Origin: Lepidodermella squamata
Taxonomy: Eukaryota > Gastrotricha
Direction of reading: 5' to 3'
NCBI GenBank assembly: GCA_047495785.1
Contig: JBLDXI010000013.1
Span: 2,976,001-3,040,000, forward strand
Length of the DNA: 64,000 bases
Below are positions 10,501 through 22,433 of the stretch, one piece after another. The translations under genes and the position numbers were made by a program. Within the stretch, counting starts at the first letter, position 1. Every line of letters begins with the position of its first letter. The notes beneath the pieces are model-generated. The model saw nothing but the letters and a program-made list of their open reading frames with translations, was not told the origin of the DNA and searched no databases.

Positions 10501-13500
10501 CGTCAGCGACGACCTTGTCCTGCAGTGCCAGACCTGCGATCGCTGGCTGCACGCCGCGTGCGACGGCATGCGGACGGAGGAAGAGGCCGAACTCGCGTGT
10601 TCCCTCGACTACACTTGCCTGATTTGCCGGAATCAAAACTCGTCGAGCTATTCGAGCCAGGTCGTGCCGTCGTCGGACAAGCGTAGCTCGCCCGGATTTC
10701 TTGCCCAAATGTTCCGAGCGCCTGACATTGTCATGGACGGCGTTTGTCTTTCAGAAACAGGCCTAGCTCAAATGCGCAAAATTCAGGCCCGTCTAGGCGG
10801 GGCGACCTCGGGTAACAGCCTAGCTCCCGTTAAACGGAAAGCGGGCCGTATGTCTAATAGTCAGAAGGAGCAGATGAAAGATCAGGAAAACTCGAACCCA
10901 CCGTCAGTCGCGCCACCTACCCCGGCTCCGGATGCGGAAAATACTAATGTCAATCAACCACCAATTGCTAGCGGCGAGGCCGGTCGAGGCCGGGCCGCGC
11001 GGAGAAGAGCGGCTTTCCGGGTCGGAATCGGCGGTTTCGGGGTGAGAAGCCGGCCGCCGCGTCGAACCCGGCTACCTGGTCGCAACTGCCCGGATAACGT
11101 GCCGAACAACGGGCTAGACCCTAGTCAAACCGGCGACCACCAGCCGCCTCAAGATGGCGGAGACGGGAGTAATAAAGACCTATTACCACCCCCTCCCGCC
11201 CCGAAACATCGTTACATTCCACCGAGTCGTCGACACGCTGCTGCTAGTTACCTGTTGACGACCTATCCAACTTACCTACAGGAAGCGTTTTTTGGCGCCG
11301 AACAACTTGCCTCGACGAGTCAGCCTGTTGCTGAAGACGAGACTGGTCTAGCGTCCGGGGCGTATGGCGGTAGTTCGCTGGTCGATAACAGTGATCAGTA
11401 CGAAATCGATTACCGGCCTCCCGAACTGCCGAAAAGCCCGAGGCCTGATTCGAAAAATCAGTCGAATCAAAGGAGCGGTAGCAGCCAGGCTGTCGTGCCG
11501 GCCCATGATCTGACCGACCAACCTCTCAGCCCTACTAAGCACGGCCCGTTGCTATCCGGGCTCGACCCTGGCCTGCCCGATTCGGAATTACTCCTCTTCC
11601 CGCCGGATCTGTTCCCGGACGATAGGACGCATAAAGATTTCAAAATGTTGATTGGTGATATCAGTCGAGGGTCGGTGGTAGGGGGTGGGGTGAGTGGCCC
11701 GTCTCACCACACGGGGCCGACTAATACGCATGACGACGCGATAACCGATTTGCTGCCTATCGACCCGAACGATATGCATATGTACCTCGAGGAGAGTGTT
11801 GTCACAGAAAATCACGTGACTACCTCCCACACCACCTTAACAACAACAACCACTGCTACGACGGCGGTTTCGGTCGATCACGGCCAGGTCGCGACATTCC
11901 AGTCGTTTCAAATGGATACTCAGCAGCAACAGCAGTCAGGTAGTCAGCACGACCAAAGTGCGGAAATGAGTGCGAATTGGGCGTCGGAGATGAGTGACGC
12001 CGAGCTGGCTGGTGGCGATGGAGCGGGCCAGTCGCAGCGGACGAAGCAGTGGTCGTTGCGGTGGGAGCAGGACGAACATCTCGGCGAGATGGCGACAATA
12101 TCCCCGGTGCTTTACGCCAATCTCTGCCACCCTGAGCTCAAACAGCAACACCCGTTGTGGGTCAACCGCCTGCGGTCGATTGTTCGGCTGTGGCGGGCGT
12201 TGAAGGTCGAGGATCGCCAGCCGTACATCCAGCGGGCGAGTGAGAATCGATCGGCGAAGAAGAAAACACAGCCGGCGACGTTTCAACACAAGTTGGAACC
12301 GCAACAGCCGCCGATGCAACAAGTGCAGCCTCAACAACTCGCGCCCCCGCAACTCCCTCCGCCGCCTCAGCAACCGCCGCCTCCTCATGGCATGCATGTA
12401 AGTGTTTCTGTCTCAGATTTATATTGTATTTTAACCTGGGCCGCCTAAAACTGCTAACATGCAAACCTAAGTTGAGGTGATATTGAGTGAAAATGAGAGT
12501 TCGAAAAAATTTGAGACACAATGGCCTTTTTATAAAATGATGAAGATTCTAGATCCAAGTACCGAGCTATTCCAAAATTGGGTAAGAAGCTGAACCCGAA
12601 GTTGGCATAAAGTTCTCTTCATAGAAAAGCGCTTGAAAGCAAAGCATTTGATTTGATGAAGGCTGTGCTTAATTCTCGAATCATAATTATTGATGAGGCT
12701 TCGGTGAAACCGGCATCGCTTGAACTTGATCTTCGAGTTTACTATAAAGACGTAAAAATTGCAGCAAGAAATTATTGAAATACAGCGTTCATGCATGTTG
12801 AAAAAATGAATAAACGCAAACCTGACACTCCTGCTAGGTAAATCGCGACCTATTCTTTAGTAAAGTGCTTCGTAGCTTTGTAAAACTTCTCCGAAAAACA
12901 GAGAAAAAAGAGAAGCAGAGATTTCTTCCATTGTTGGAGATTAGCCTCGCTGATATGCATCAGTGTCGCTTTTCTTCTTTTCAACTCGCTCTTTCACGAG
13001 ACCTGTCTGAGTGGCTTATTTATTTATTATTTATTTATTGAGCATAATCCCATAGTTGAGAGGTCGACGTGGAAAAGGTGCATTTCTAAAATGTTCCGTG
13101 CAGAGAATCGAAGTCAGTTCAGGCCAGGTCATCAGTCAAAACAAAGTAGGACATTAAATCAACAAATAGACAAAATAATCAACAATTTAAAAGATGTTTA
13201 TATACAAGTTGACGGCAATCGTTGGCGGTTGAGCAGGCTTTCATGCCGCATTTACAATCAGGCAAATTGCCGTCGTATTCGAGAATGCCAATAGGTTTGT
13301 GCTGAGTCTGGCTTGTCTGGCTTTGTGCCATCGATTCATAGCCTAATCCAGATAGATATTTTCATCAGGCCGGGCCTCTTCATTTCGATAGTATTGAAGA
13401 AAAGCTGTTATAGCCGTCACACAGTTGTACCTGGTGCCTTCCTTCACCCCGAACTTGTCGATTATTCTCATCACTTTACCCATTTCGCCTTTGAGATGGA

Positions 13501-16500
13501 GCTGCTGAACTTTTCGAACTTGAGCAGCAGTCGCAATTTTTTATAGGTTTTCTGCTTGGTTGCTATTTTCTGGGCATAAAATCGCCACTAAAGCGCGACT
13601 CTTCGCTGAATTTGCTGTATCGAGTAATAGATTCTAGAAACGGCGTCAGAGAGCGAAGATTTCTGTAACGGTCTGCAGATTTTAGATCCAAGTGCCGATC
13701 TATTCCAAAACTGGCTAAGAAGCTAGAAACGAAGTTCATATCAATATCTTCTTCGTAGAAAAGCGTTTGACGCAGAGAAGTTGTTTTGATTTAGACCATC
13801 TTTTCCCCATATTTATATTTGAAATGACTGATACTGGATGTGTATCATTCTTATATTTTATATTTTATTTACCCTTGGAATTGTAAGTAAAAAACTTGAA
13901 ACCTTTCAAGTCGCAAAACAGGGCATTTGCGTTTATCTTTCAAAGATGCAAGTCATAATAAGTCTTAAGAGATAAACCACTTCGAAATTTTAAAACTCGA
14001 TTGATTTGATTTGACTTTTCATTTGGAGATGTTCGGTTTTAGGGTGGATAAAATGAACATAACTTGGTTTAAAACTGCAAAATACAGCTCTGCAAGTAAA
14101 TTTCCTGTGTGGTTGATTGGACTATGAATTGTTAGTCGAAACCCTGCCATATTTCATCCACCTTAATACTTTCATTAAATTGAAAATGTGATTATTTCAG
14201 ATGCCTCCCGAAATGATGCAACAGCAGCAAGTTAGTTACATGCCGCCTCACTCTCAACCTCAACAACAGCAACAATTTGTGCCAAACAACGGCGGCAATG
14301 CTGTTTACTCGAATATGATGGACACTTCGGGCAACTATGGAATGGGCGGCGACCCGAATGCGAACACCTCGATGACCATGCTGGATCCTTACAACCAACA
14401 GCAACAAAACGCGCCTCCGCCGCAACAACTCCCACCGCCTCAGATGTCGATGGGGGTGCCATACCCGGGCATGCACATGCACCCAGTTGAGATGCAACCG
14501 CACCCGGGTATGTACCCTCCCCAGCCCCCTCCGCCCGAAGACCCATTCCAGCAGCAGCAACAACAGCAACAACAAATGTTTCAACAACAACAACAGCAGC
14601 AGCAACAAGCTCAACAGATGTACCCTGCTCAACCGCCGCCGTCGTTGTACCCGGTCAATAACTACGGCCAGCCGCAACCGATGCCGCCTCAAATGCGCAA
14701 CGACGTTGCCAGCCCTCACTACCCGGCTCCACCCTCGAATTCCTCGATGATGATCCCGTCATCGCCGATGCAGCCACCTGTTGCTTCCCCGGCCAGCAGC
14801 CACCAGTCATTCCAGCATCAACAGGCCGGTTTAGTGCAACGGCGAGACTCGACAACCGGGTCAGGCCGGTCACCTAGGGGCGACAACACCCCGCACCTGG
14901 GCAGCCCAGTCCACTCGCCCATGCCATTCTGCCCGATGCCGTCTACATCGGCGCCGAGTATGGTTAAACAGAGCCCGATTAAAACGCCGACAACGCCTCA
15001 ACAAGCCATGTCTTTACTCCCGCCACAGCCGCAATTTCTCGACCAAAGCGGCGGGCTTCACCCGGCTGCGATTGCCGCGCAAGAAGCTGCTGAGCGGAGT
15101 GCGTTGCTTGAACAATACCGAGAGGCATACGCCCAGGTTCAGGCTGTTGAGCAAAAATTGGCGAAATTGAAACGGCAAAAGAAGAACTTGATGGCGAAGC
15201 AAATTCGGCATAAAAAGAGTAACCAGCCCTTAGACCCGGCTGATGAACAGGCGTTGAATAGTATCGGCGGAGAGATTCAGGCGGCGTACAAGGAGCTTGA
15301 GGTTGTGAAACGTAACGAAAAGCCCTTAGCGTCGAAGCTGGAAGACATGGGTGTTCCAATTAAAGAACTGACCTCGCAAACTAGTTCTGGCGGCGAGGAG
15401 CCGCACCATGACAAATCAAGCGACCAACCAACCCCGTCTCAACCGCCTCAGGAGCAACAGAGTGCGAATGCGTTCTGGTTCGGCGACCAGCAACAGGCTC
15501 CTCAACCGCCCCCACCACCACCGCCGCCGCCTTTCGACCCGAATCAGCAGCAATATCCGCCTCAAAATCAACAGCAGTTCCCACCCGGGTTCCAACAACA
15601 ACAACAACCTCAATTCCAACAACTTGGAGTGTACCAGCATCAACAGGTCATGCCACCGCCACCCCCGCCGATTCAGTCGCCTCGGTTCAACCAGGGGCCG
15701 CCTCAATTCCCGCCTCAGCAGCCTCAATTTGTGCCAATGCCGATGCCGCCTCAGGGTTACCCAGTCGGGTTCCCGCAACCCGTACCAGGGCAGTTTTTTC
15801 CACCCCCGCCCGGTATGACAGTCTACTCGCCGAATGGCCAGCCGATGCCGGTCCCTGGTCCGTACATGTACGGCCCGATGCATCCTCCTCAAATGCCTCA
15901 GCAGTTCTCACCGAATTTCCGGCCGCCCTACCCGAACCAGCAGTTTTTCCACCCGCAACAGCAAATACCGCCTGATCAAATGCAGCAGCAACAGCAGCAG
16001 CATCCACCTCAAAATCAGATGGAATTCGCGCAGCAACAAATGCAGCAAATGCATCACGATCAGCAAATGGCTCAACAACAACAGCAGCAACAACAGCAAC
16101 AACAATTTCAACAGGGTCAAGTCCCGCAAAGTCCGATGAAACCGCCCCAGCAACCAATGGGTGATTTCAACCCGATGAGTCCATCGAAAATCAACCAGCC
16201 TCGGCGGTCGATCAACGAAGACTCGAACAGTAACGACTTTTCTGAGGACAATTTGACCGAAGAGCAACGTCGTCAGTTGAAAATGATCGACAGCATGCCG
16301 TTGGTTCGCGAGGTTGTGAATGGCGGCGGCTCGGGAAATGGCGATGATCGGAAGAAGAAGCGACGACCGCCTGCGAAAAAGTCGAAACCAAACGCCGGCC
16401 CGTCGACGTCTACCTTCGAAATGACCGCGCCAATGATGCAGACTGTAGTCGGCCCGGACGGTATGCCGCTGCAAATGCCGCCGCAGCCTCACATGTTCCC

Positions 16501-19500
16501 GGGTCAGTTTCACCCGCCGCCCCACCCGCAAATGATGGTGATGCAGGGGCCGCCTCATCATGACCCGAACATGGCCTTTGCCATGGTCCCGCCGCCTCAA
16601 ATGATGATGCCTCAACCGCCTCCGCCACCCCCACCACCGCCTCAACCTAGCCCAATGCCGGTCTCTATGCCTCCAATGGCGGCGTTGCCTCCGAAGAGTA
16701 AAGCTGTTCGGAAGGTGAAACCGGAAAAAGCGGCTATGTTGCTGGATAAACTTCGAACCGGGCCTGGGCCACTTACGCTGATTCAACCACTTTTCGCCGC
16801 GCAAGTGACGCGGGCGCTAAAATTAACCGAGGGCGATCAGTTGTATGGCGATTCTCAGTTCAGTGATCTCGCCGATGCGTATTCCAACGTATTAGTACCT
16901 CAAATTGCGAGAAAACTCGAAAGCTCGCCAATCCCAGGGTTTTTCGACGGCCATCCGGGTTTATCGATTCGAATCCCGGAGTTACCGAGCCAGCATCCGT
17001 ATTTAGGCGACCGGCCTATAGCCTATCGAGAATACCCGCATGGAACAGGCCCGCTTGACTACGTCGACGCGTCTAGCCCGGAGACTATGGATGAAATCAA
17101 CCCGTTAAGGTGGATGGGCCGCCCTGCTGATAACGGCCGACCAGCTTCGCCAGTCATTCCAACGCCTCTAATCGCAGCCCGAAATTACCAAAAGCGCCAC
17201 GAAGGCAGATCATCAGTGCTAATGCCATTGAATGGCGAGCCTCTCGCCGTGACTTTCACCCTGCAATCTTCGGTTACACACGATATTGGCAACATGCTAT
17301 CGCGACTTGCGAAAATTTTGCAAACCGATGTGCCTGATTTGTTCGAAGTCGAAGATGTTAAGCTGGACCAGGCGATTTACAAACCGTCGAATTTCCAGAT
17401 TAAAGAAAATTCGATTGTAATCGCGAAGTTGGTCGAGGCGAATTCAATCCCGTGTATCGGATGCGGTCAGCCTGTTGACTCGACTACATCTCAAGCTCGT
17501 CGGTTGTCATTTACGACAAGTGATGGGCAGCGGAAGACGGTTGCGTTTTGTAACCAATCGTGCTCCCAGGCGTATCTAGCTCGACCGCATGGCACGAAGC
17601 GGCCGCCGTCTCAACAGCAATCGAACACCATGTCAACTCTGGGCGGTGATGAGTCGTCGATGCACTCGATTCACGACGAAACCAGCCAGCAGCATCTCGA
17701 CGCTATTGAGCACTCGAATGACGGCGAAAATGCTGTGGCGAACATTTCAGGGGGTGAGATTCCTGAAGATGTATCGCCCGAGACCCGGGTAGCGATTGAA
17801 ATGGCTGAAGCTGAGGCGAGGCGGGCTGAAACTGTGAGGTCGAAACGTTACCGGCCTGGCATGGGCGGCCGCGGTTCGATTTCGCACTCAGCCGGTGGTT
17901 CAGGCGGTCCGGGTGGGTTGCCTACCACTACCCTATCACTCTCAATGCCCCTGCCTCAACCTAAGCGGAAGAAGTGGAAAGGCTTAAGGTGGACTTGTTG
18001 GGACAGCAGATTCGGTCATACTGTCTCTTCGTCGAAAAAGGGCGATAAAAGCCGGAAAATGGCGCTATGTGATGCGGATATCAAACGGTTGTCATCGGTT
18101 TGCCGATTGTCACCCGCGAAGGGCGAAACCACCCCGCCTGGTGACAGCCGGGTCTGCATTCTCTGCGGTGGGGTCGGCGATGGCGATCCTGACGTGGCCA
18201 GTCGATTGCTGACCTACGACGTGAATCAATGGGTCCATCTTAATTGCGCGTTGTGGTCTTACGATGTCTACGAAACCGTCGGTGGTATGCTGGTTAACGT
18301 TCAAAAGGCGTATCTAACCGCCCAGCATCAACGCTGCTCGGTTTGCGAGAAGAACGGCGCGACTTTGGCGTGTTTCCGGCAACGGTGTAATGCGTCGTAC
18401 CATTTGCCGTGTGCCCGCAAGACTGGGTGTGCTTTTTTCCCGGACAAGACGTTCTACTGCCCGCCTCATAGAGCTGAGGTTCTGGGTATCGCACCGGAGA
18501 GTTCATCGCCCTCTGGGGCATCGCCGACTATGACTACTGGCAGTCAGCAGCTACCTCCGCCCTCGCCTAGTGGAGCCTGGGTCGAATTGAAATCTCTCGC
18601 ATGCAATCGTCGAGTTTACGTTGGTCGTGATGAGCTATCTCAGGTTGGTTTTATATATGAAAAAAGAATGCTTCGAGACATTTCAAAAATTCAAATCAAA
18701 TTAAGAGGAAGAAGTCGATTTATGAGATTCAACGATTTGGAAAATTGAGGTCGATAAATCAAAATTTTCGGCACGAGCGTTAGATTAAAAAATGGCAAAA
18801 AAAGAAAAATTAAGGGGGATTTTTAATTTTAGTGATTTAGTGTTAATTTTAATTTAACAGTTTAATTGTTAAGGAGGATTTTTTATTTCGTCTTGCTTGA
18901 ATTAATTTTAAATTGAAATTTTGCTCTTTCAATGTAGATTGGACAAATTTTGTTCGACGAAGAAAGCCGGCACACTTTCCGGATAAGCGCCGTGATTTAC
19001 CACTCAATCGGTAACCTAGCTGCCGTTCACATCCAGTCGAAAAACTTCAACTCTGCGCAACACATCTACCCAGTCGGGTACCTGGCGACTCGGTTCTACT
19101 GGTCAACAGGCAGCGTCACGACCCGCCAGACCTATTTATGTGCAATCACCGAAGCCCAGATGAAGCCTGTTTTTACTGTCATCCCGTTGGAAGAGCCGAA
19201 AATGCTGCCGGTTTCTGATTTGATGACGCTGGTCAACAGCGAGGATGAAACAGTCGTGAAATACAGCGGGCCGACGCCTAAAGCCGCTTGGCTGCCGATT
19301 TTGCAATCAATTGCGAAGTTGAGATCTGAATCTAGCAGTGTCCGGCTTTTCACCGAATTCACCTCAGGCGAGGAGTTGTTCGGTCTCACCGACCCTGTTA
19401 TCGTCCAGCTGCTCGAATCACTGCCCGGCGTTGAGTACTGCTCGAATTACACGTTCAAATTCGGCCGGTCGTTGTCGATCAAACACCCGTTGCCAGCTAA

Positions 19501-20562
19501 TCCGAGCGGTTCTTCGCGGTGTGAGCCGTACTTCCGCGCCCATGCTCGCCGGCCGCATACCCTGCATGCGCCGACTTCAGGAGCGAGCGCGTCGAGCGCG
19601 GCTGTCTCGAGCACCCAGCCGCTGATTGCGCCCATCAGCAGTTTTGCGTCAGCGGCTGGCGGCAAGCAGTTCCAACAGTCTCGCAGCGCTCAGTACAAGA
19701 AAATGAAAATGGACTGGCGCAATAATGTCTACCTGGCGAAATCGCGAATTCAGGTGAGTGCAATATTTTCATCTTTTCATTCAAAAATTGAAATATATTT
19801 TTCAAAAATGTTTCGTTTTCCAACTTATGAATTTTTTCTTTTCTAATATATGGCTTAAGTATTTAAAATATGGCTCATTATATGAAATTTCGCTAAATGT
19901 GAATTGTCCTCTTGGCAAAATTGAGGAGTTTAGCGACTTTTGAGGAAGATGGGAACATCCTGCGTGTAACTGGCTCAGTAAAAGCCCAGCAACAGGCCTT
20001 ATTTTCAGTAAATTTTTGAAAATTTGTCGTATCCCTGCTTTTATTGGATTACAGGTATTTTTGGAAGTTTTTCAGAATTTATATTAAAATTAAATTAATT
20101 AAGATATTAATTAAATATTTTCTAATTTCCTTTTTCTTACTATTTTTTACTATTTTTTATTTCATTTTCCAGGGTCTTGGTTTATATGCTGCACATGATC
20201 TGGAACGCGGTACCATGGTGATCGAGTATTTGGGCGATCTCATTCGAAACACGCTGGGCGATCGGCGCGAGAAGATGTACGAGTCGCAAAACCGAGGCGT
20301 TTACATGTTCCGCCTGACGCCGGATCTGATTGTCGACGCGACGATGAGCGGCGGCCTGGCCCGCTACATCAACCACTCGTGCCAGCCGAACTGCAACGCC
20401 GAAATCGTGCAGGTCGAGCGCGGCCACAAAATCGTCATCATCACGGGCCGCCGGGTTGTGCGCGGCGAGGAGCTGACTTACGATTACAAATTCGACTTCG
20501 AAGACGATCACAGGATTCCTTGTCTATGTGGCGCGCCAAACTGCAAGCAGTGGATGAACTGA
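7505..20562 (+). CDS. KMT2C/D-type histone H3K4 methyltransferase
   Basis: Six exons (7505-7749, 7804-9433, 10205-12397, 14201-18643, 18938-19753, 20173-20562) join in phase to about 3238 residues. The family monomethylates H3K4 at enhancers within COMPASS-like complexes; the C. elegans counterpart is SET-16. Domains in order: extended PHD about 32-210 (GEDSQLGQGDLKEYSPTPG), PHD fingers about 223-430, PHD fingers about 590-770, HMG-like box about 1255-1310, long Q/P-rich region from 1357 with a coiled coil near 1650-1745, a small C-x2-C/C-x3-C zinc motif about 2442-2480, second extended PHD about 2675-2781, FYRN and FYRC about 2835-3005, WDR5-binding (Win) motif GSSRCEP about 3028, SET with NHSCQPNC and YDYKFDFEDD, and post-SET CLCGAPNCKQWMN. 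All catalytic motifs are intact. The HMG box and PHD layout favour KMT2C/D over KMT2A/B. Confidence 0.95.
9434..10204 (+). other. KMT2 intron 2
   Basis: 771 bp intron that splits a PHD finger between GVRPNK and VMLSKGW. Donor GTAAAC and acceptor TTTTATCAG. AT-rich, with no gene recognised. Confidence 0.8.
12543..12670 (+). repeat. Direct repeat copy 1 in KMT2 intron
   Basis: Shares blocks such as AGATCCAAGT, CTATTCCAAAA, AAGAAGCT and CATAGAAAAGCG-like with a copy about 1.13 kb downstream in the same orientation. The boundaries are approximate. Confidence 0.6.
13676..13800 (+). repeat. Direct repeat copy 2 in KMT2 intron
   Basis: Partner of the copy at about 12543. Roughly three quarters of positions agree by eye. 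It may be the second end of a degraded retroelement or a simple duplication. Confidence 0.6.
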
Positions 20563-22433
20563 AACTATTACCAAACCTGACCTCTTCTGTAAATACGAAA
20601 AAATCATCTATAACGCTAAATATACCATATATATCAGTAACCGAATTATATTCCATCAAATCATTTTTTCTCTCTACTAAAACAAAACAATGTGTGATTT
20701 TTACTTTGTTACGCCGTTTTTTCGCGCAAATGTGTAAAAAAACAAATGACTTGTGCGGTGTCTTCTATTGTGTTTTTCTTATGTTTCGCCATTGTTTTCT
20801 TGAGAAAAAAACAATTGCTATCATATATCATTAAATTTATTCATGAATATATATATCCTTGAAAAGTGCATTCTCGAACATGATGATGATGATGATTTTT
20901 GGTACTGATATTGTGACTTGCGTGTAATAATATTTTCAATTAAACTGAATTAAAGACTTGATTGAATCCGAATTTCTCAACTTCAAAGAATGATTATACA
21001 TAAAAATGGCTCATATGTGTCGTCGATGAAACATCGATAATTGAATGTTTTGAATAATGTCTCAATGCAAAACCGTGCGCCTTAAGTATTCGCTCGAGCA
21101 TCAAAGAAAGAGAAAGAAAGTTAACGACTGCGAAAAATTGAAAAGTGATGAGCCTTGTTGTTTGGTTTTTGGTGCACTCTACCGAAAATAATTGCAGCTT
21201 TCGCGCGACATTAATTATTACTATCATCCGCGATTGAAGAACTTGTTGCTACATGTATTCACGTGAATAATAATATTGCCGATATATTATATAATTATTA
21301 CGCTGTCCAGCCGCCTTGTTTTTCGCTATTATGAACAAATTGTAATCAACAAGGCGTCTAATTTTTATTGTGTACCTATTGAGTTCGGTAAGAAGAGAAG
21401 AATTTAATTTTTTGTCGTCATTTCTTCGTGAGCCACTTTCGTTATATTTCTTGCTCTTGTAAAAATATTTGATAATACAAGATGATGATGATATGTTTTT
21501 TGTGTAGGATTGAAAATTTTCTGGCAATGTTTTCTGCGATTGTCAAATCTTTTGGATATAAAACTTTTGAAAAAAAATCACACGTAAATTTTTTGTGTAA
21601 TAATAATGATTGAAGAAACCTATTATTCTGAGAAATTGAATTAGTTTGATATGAAAAAGGCGATATCCGAAAAAAGTCATAATATTGTCGTCTGTGCGTC
21701 GCGCGTATTATATTCTTATTATTATAATTCTAACGATTACTACATGTGAACGTATTCTTCTGTTCCTATTTGTTGGCGAAATAAGTAAAAACAACATGAA
21801 CACTGATAAATTTGGTCTCTTCTTGAATTTTTTCAGGATTAATCGCTGTCGTAGCAAGAATCGTAAGCAGAGAGACAGGAGAACGAGAGAGGAAACTCGG
21901 CTGGAAACTTGAAACATGAATTCAGAGCGGTTTTCTTTAAGCTGGATCTTTTCACAAAATGCGCATGTACTTTCGTCGCTCAAACCTGCCAATTTTCGGC
22001 AACACTTTTCTGTGGCTGTACTGCGTAAAACCCGACTACTTCAAATCCGACTCCCCTTTTTATGGTGAATAGACCTGGTCTTGAACTTGGCATGCCATAA
22101 AATTGGGAGTCGGATTCGAAGTAGTTCATACGAAGAAAAGCATATTGCGAAAAATGGCAATACTCTCACTGGCATGACGATGGGTCAGGCAGTTCAATGT
22201 TTGAATCACGAAGTTTTCAATGTAATCCCCGCACTCTCCAAATAGCAAATTGCGTGAATTAGTACCTTAGCAATTGTGTAGCAATTGTTTAGACGTGTTC
22301 AGCAATTATCCTAATTTAGCAGCAGTTCCACTAAATTTAACATCGCATTTATTTAATACTCCCCATGGTAACTGATCAGTGATGAATTTAAGTTAATCTG
22401 CTGATACCATTGTCACAATCAGCTTTGTTGTAA
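20563..22433. other. Long gap after KMT2
   Basis: AT-rich, with no supported gene. It includes the KMT2 3' UTR, a short ATG-rich simple run near 20879 and a hairpin at 22035-22125. Longer open frames (for example near 21700-21990) have no family resemblance. Confidence 0.5.
22035..22125. repeat. Inverted repeat hairpin
   Basis: Arms 22035-22055 and 22105-22125 (ACTACTTCAAATCCGACTCCC against GGGAGTCGGATTCGAAGTAGT) pair over 21 bp with one mismatch around a 49 bp loop. It may be a tiny MITE. No flanking duplication is obvious. Confidence 0.6.

Larger units (their letters stand above)
12398..14200 (+). other. KMT2 intron 3 with a duplicated segment
   Basis: 1803 bp, the longest intron of the gene. 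It carries two related direct copies of about 125 bp (near 12543-12670 and 13676-13800) plus an AT-rich TTTATTTATT run near 13018. This looks like the remains of a mobile element. The first exon 4 codon is ATG, which could serve as an internal start, although phase and domain order support splicing. Confidence 0.75.

Noticed and set aside
14192-14719. Minus-strand leucine-rich frame
   Set aside because: Antisense shadow of poly-glutamine codons in KMT2 exon 4.
15908-16804. 298-residue minus-strand frame rich in H, R and L
   Set aside because: It is antisense to the Q/P-rich exon of the KMT2 gene; CAG/CCG codons produce long open frames on the opposite strand.
20879-20895. ATG trinucleotide run after KMT2
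   Set aside because: Too short to be more than simple sequence.
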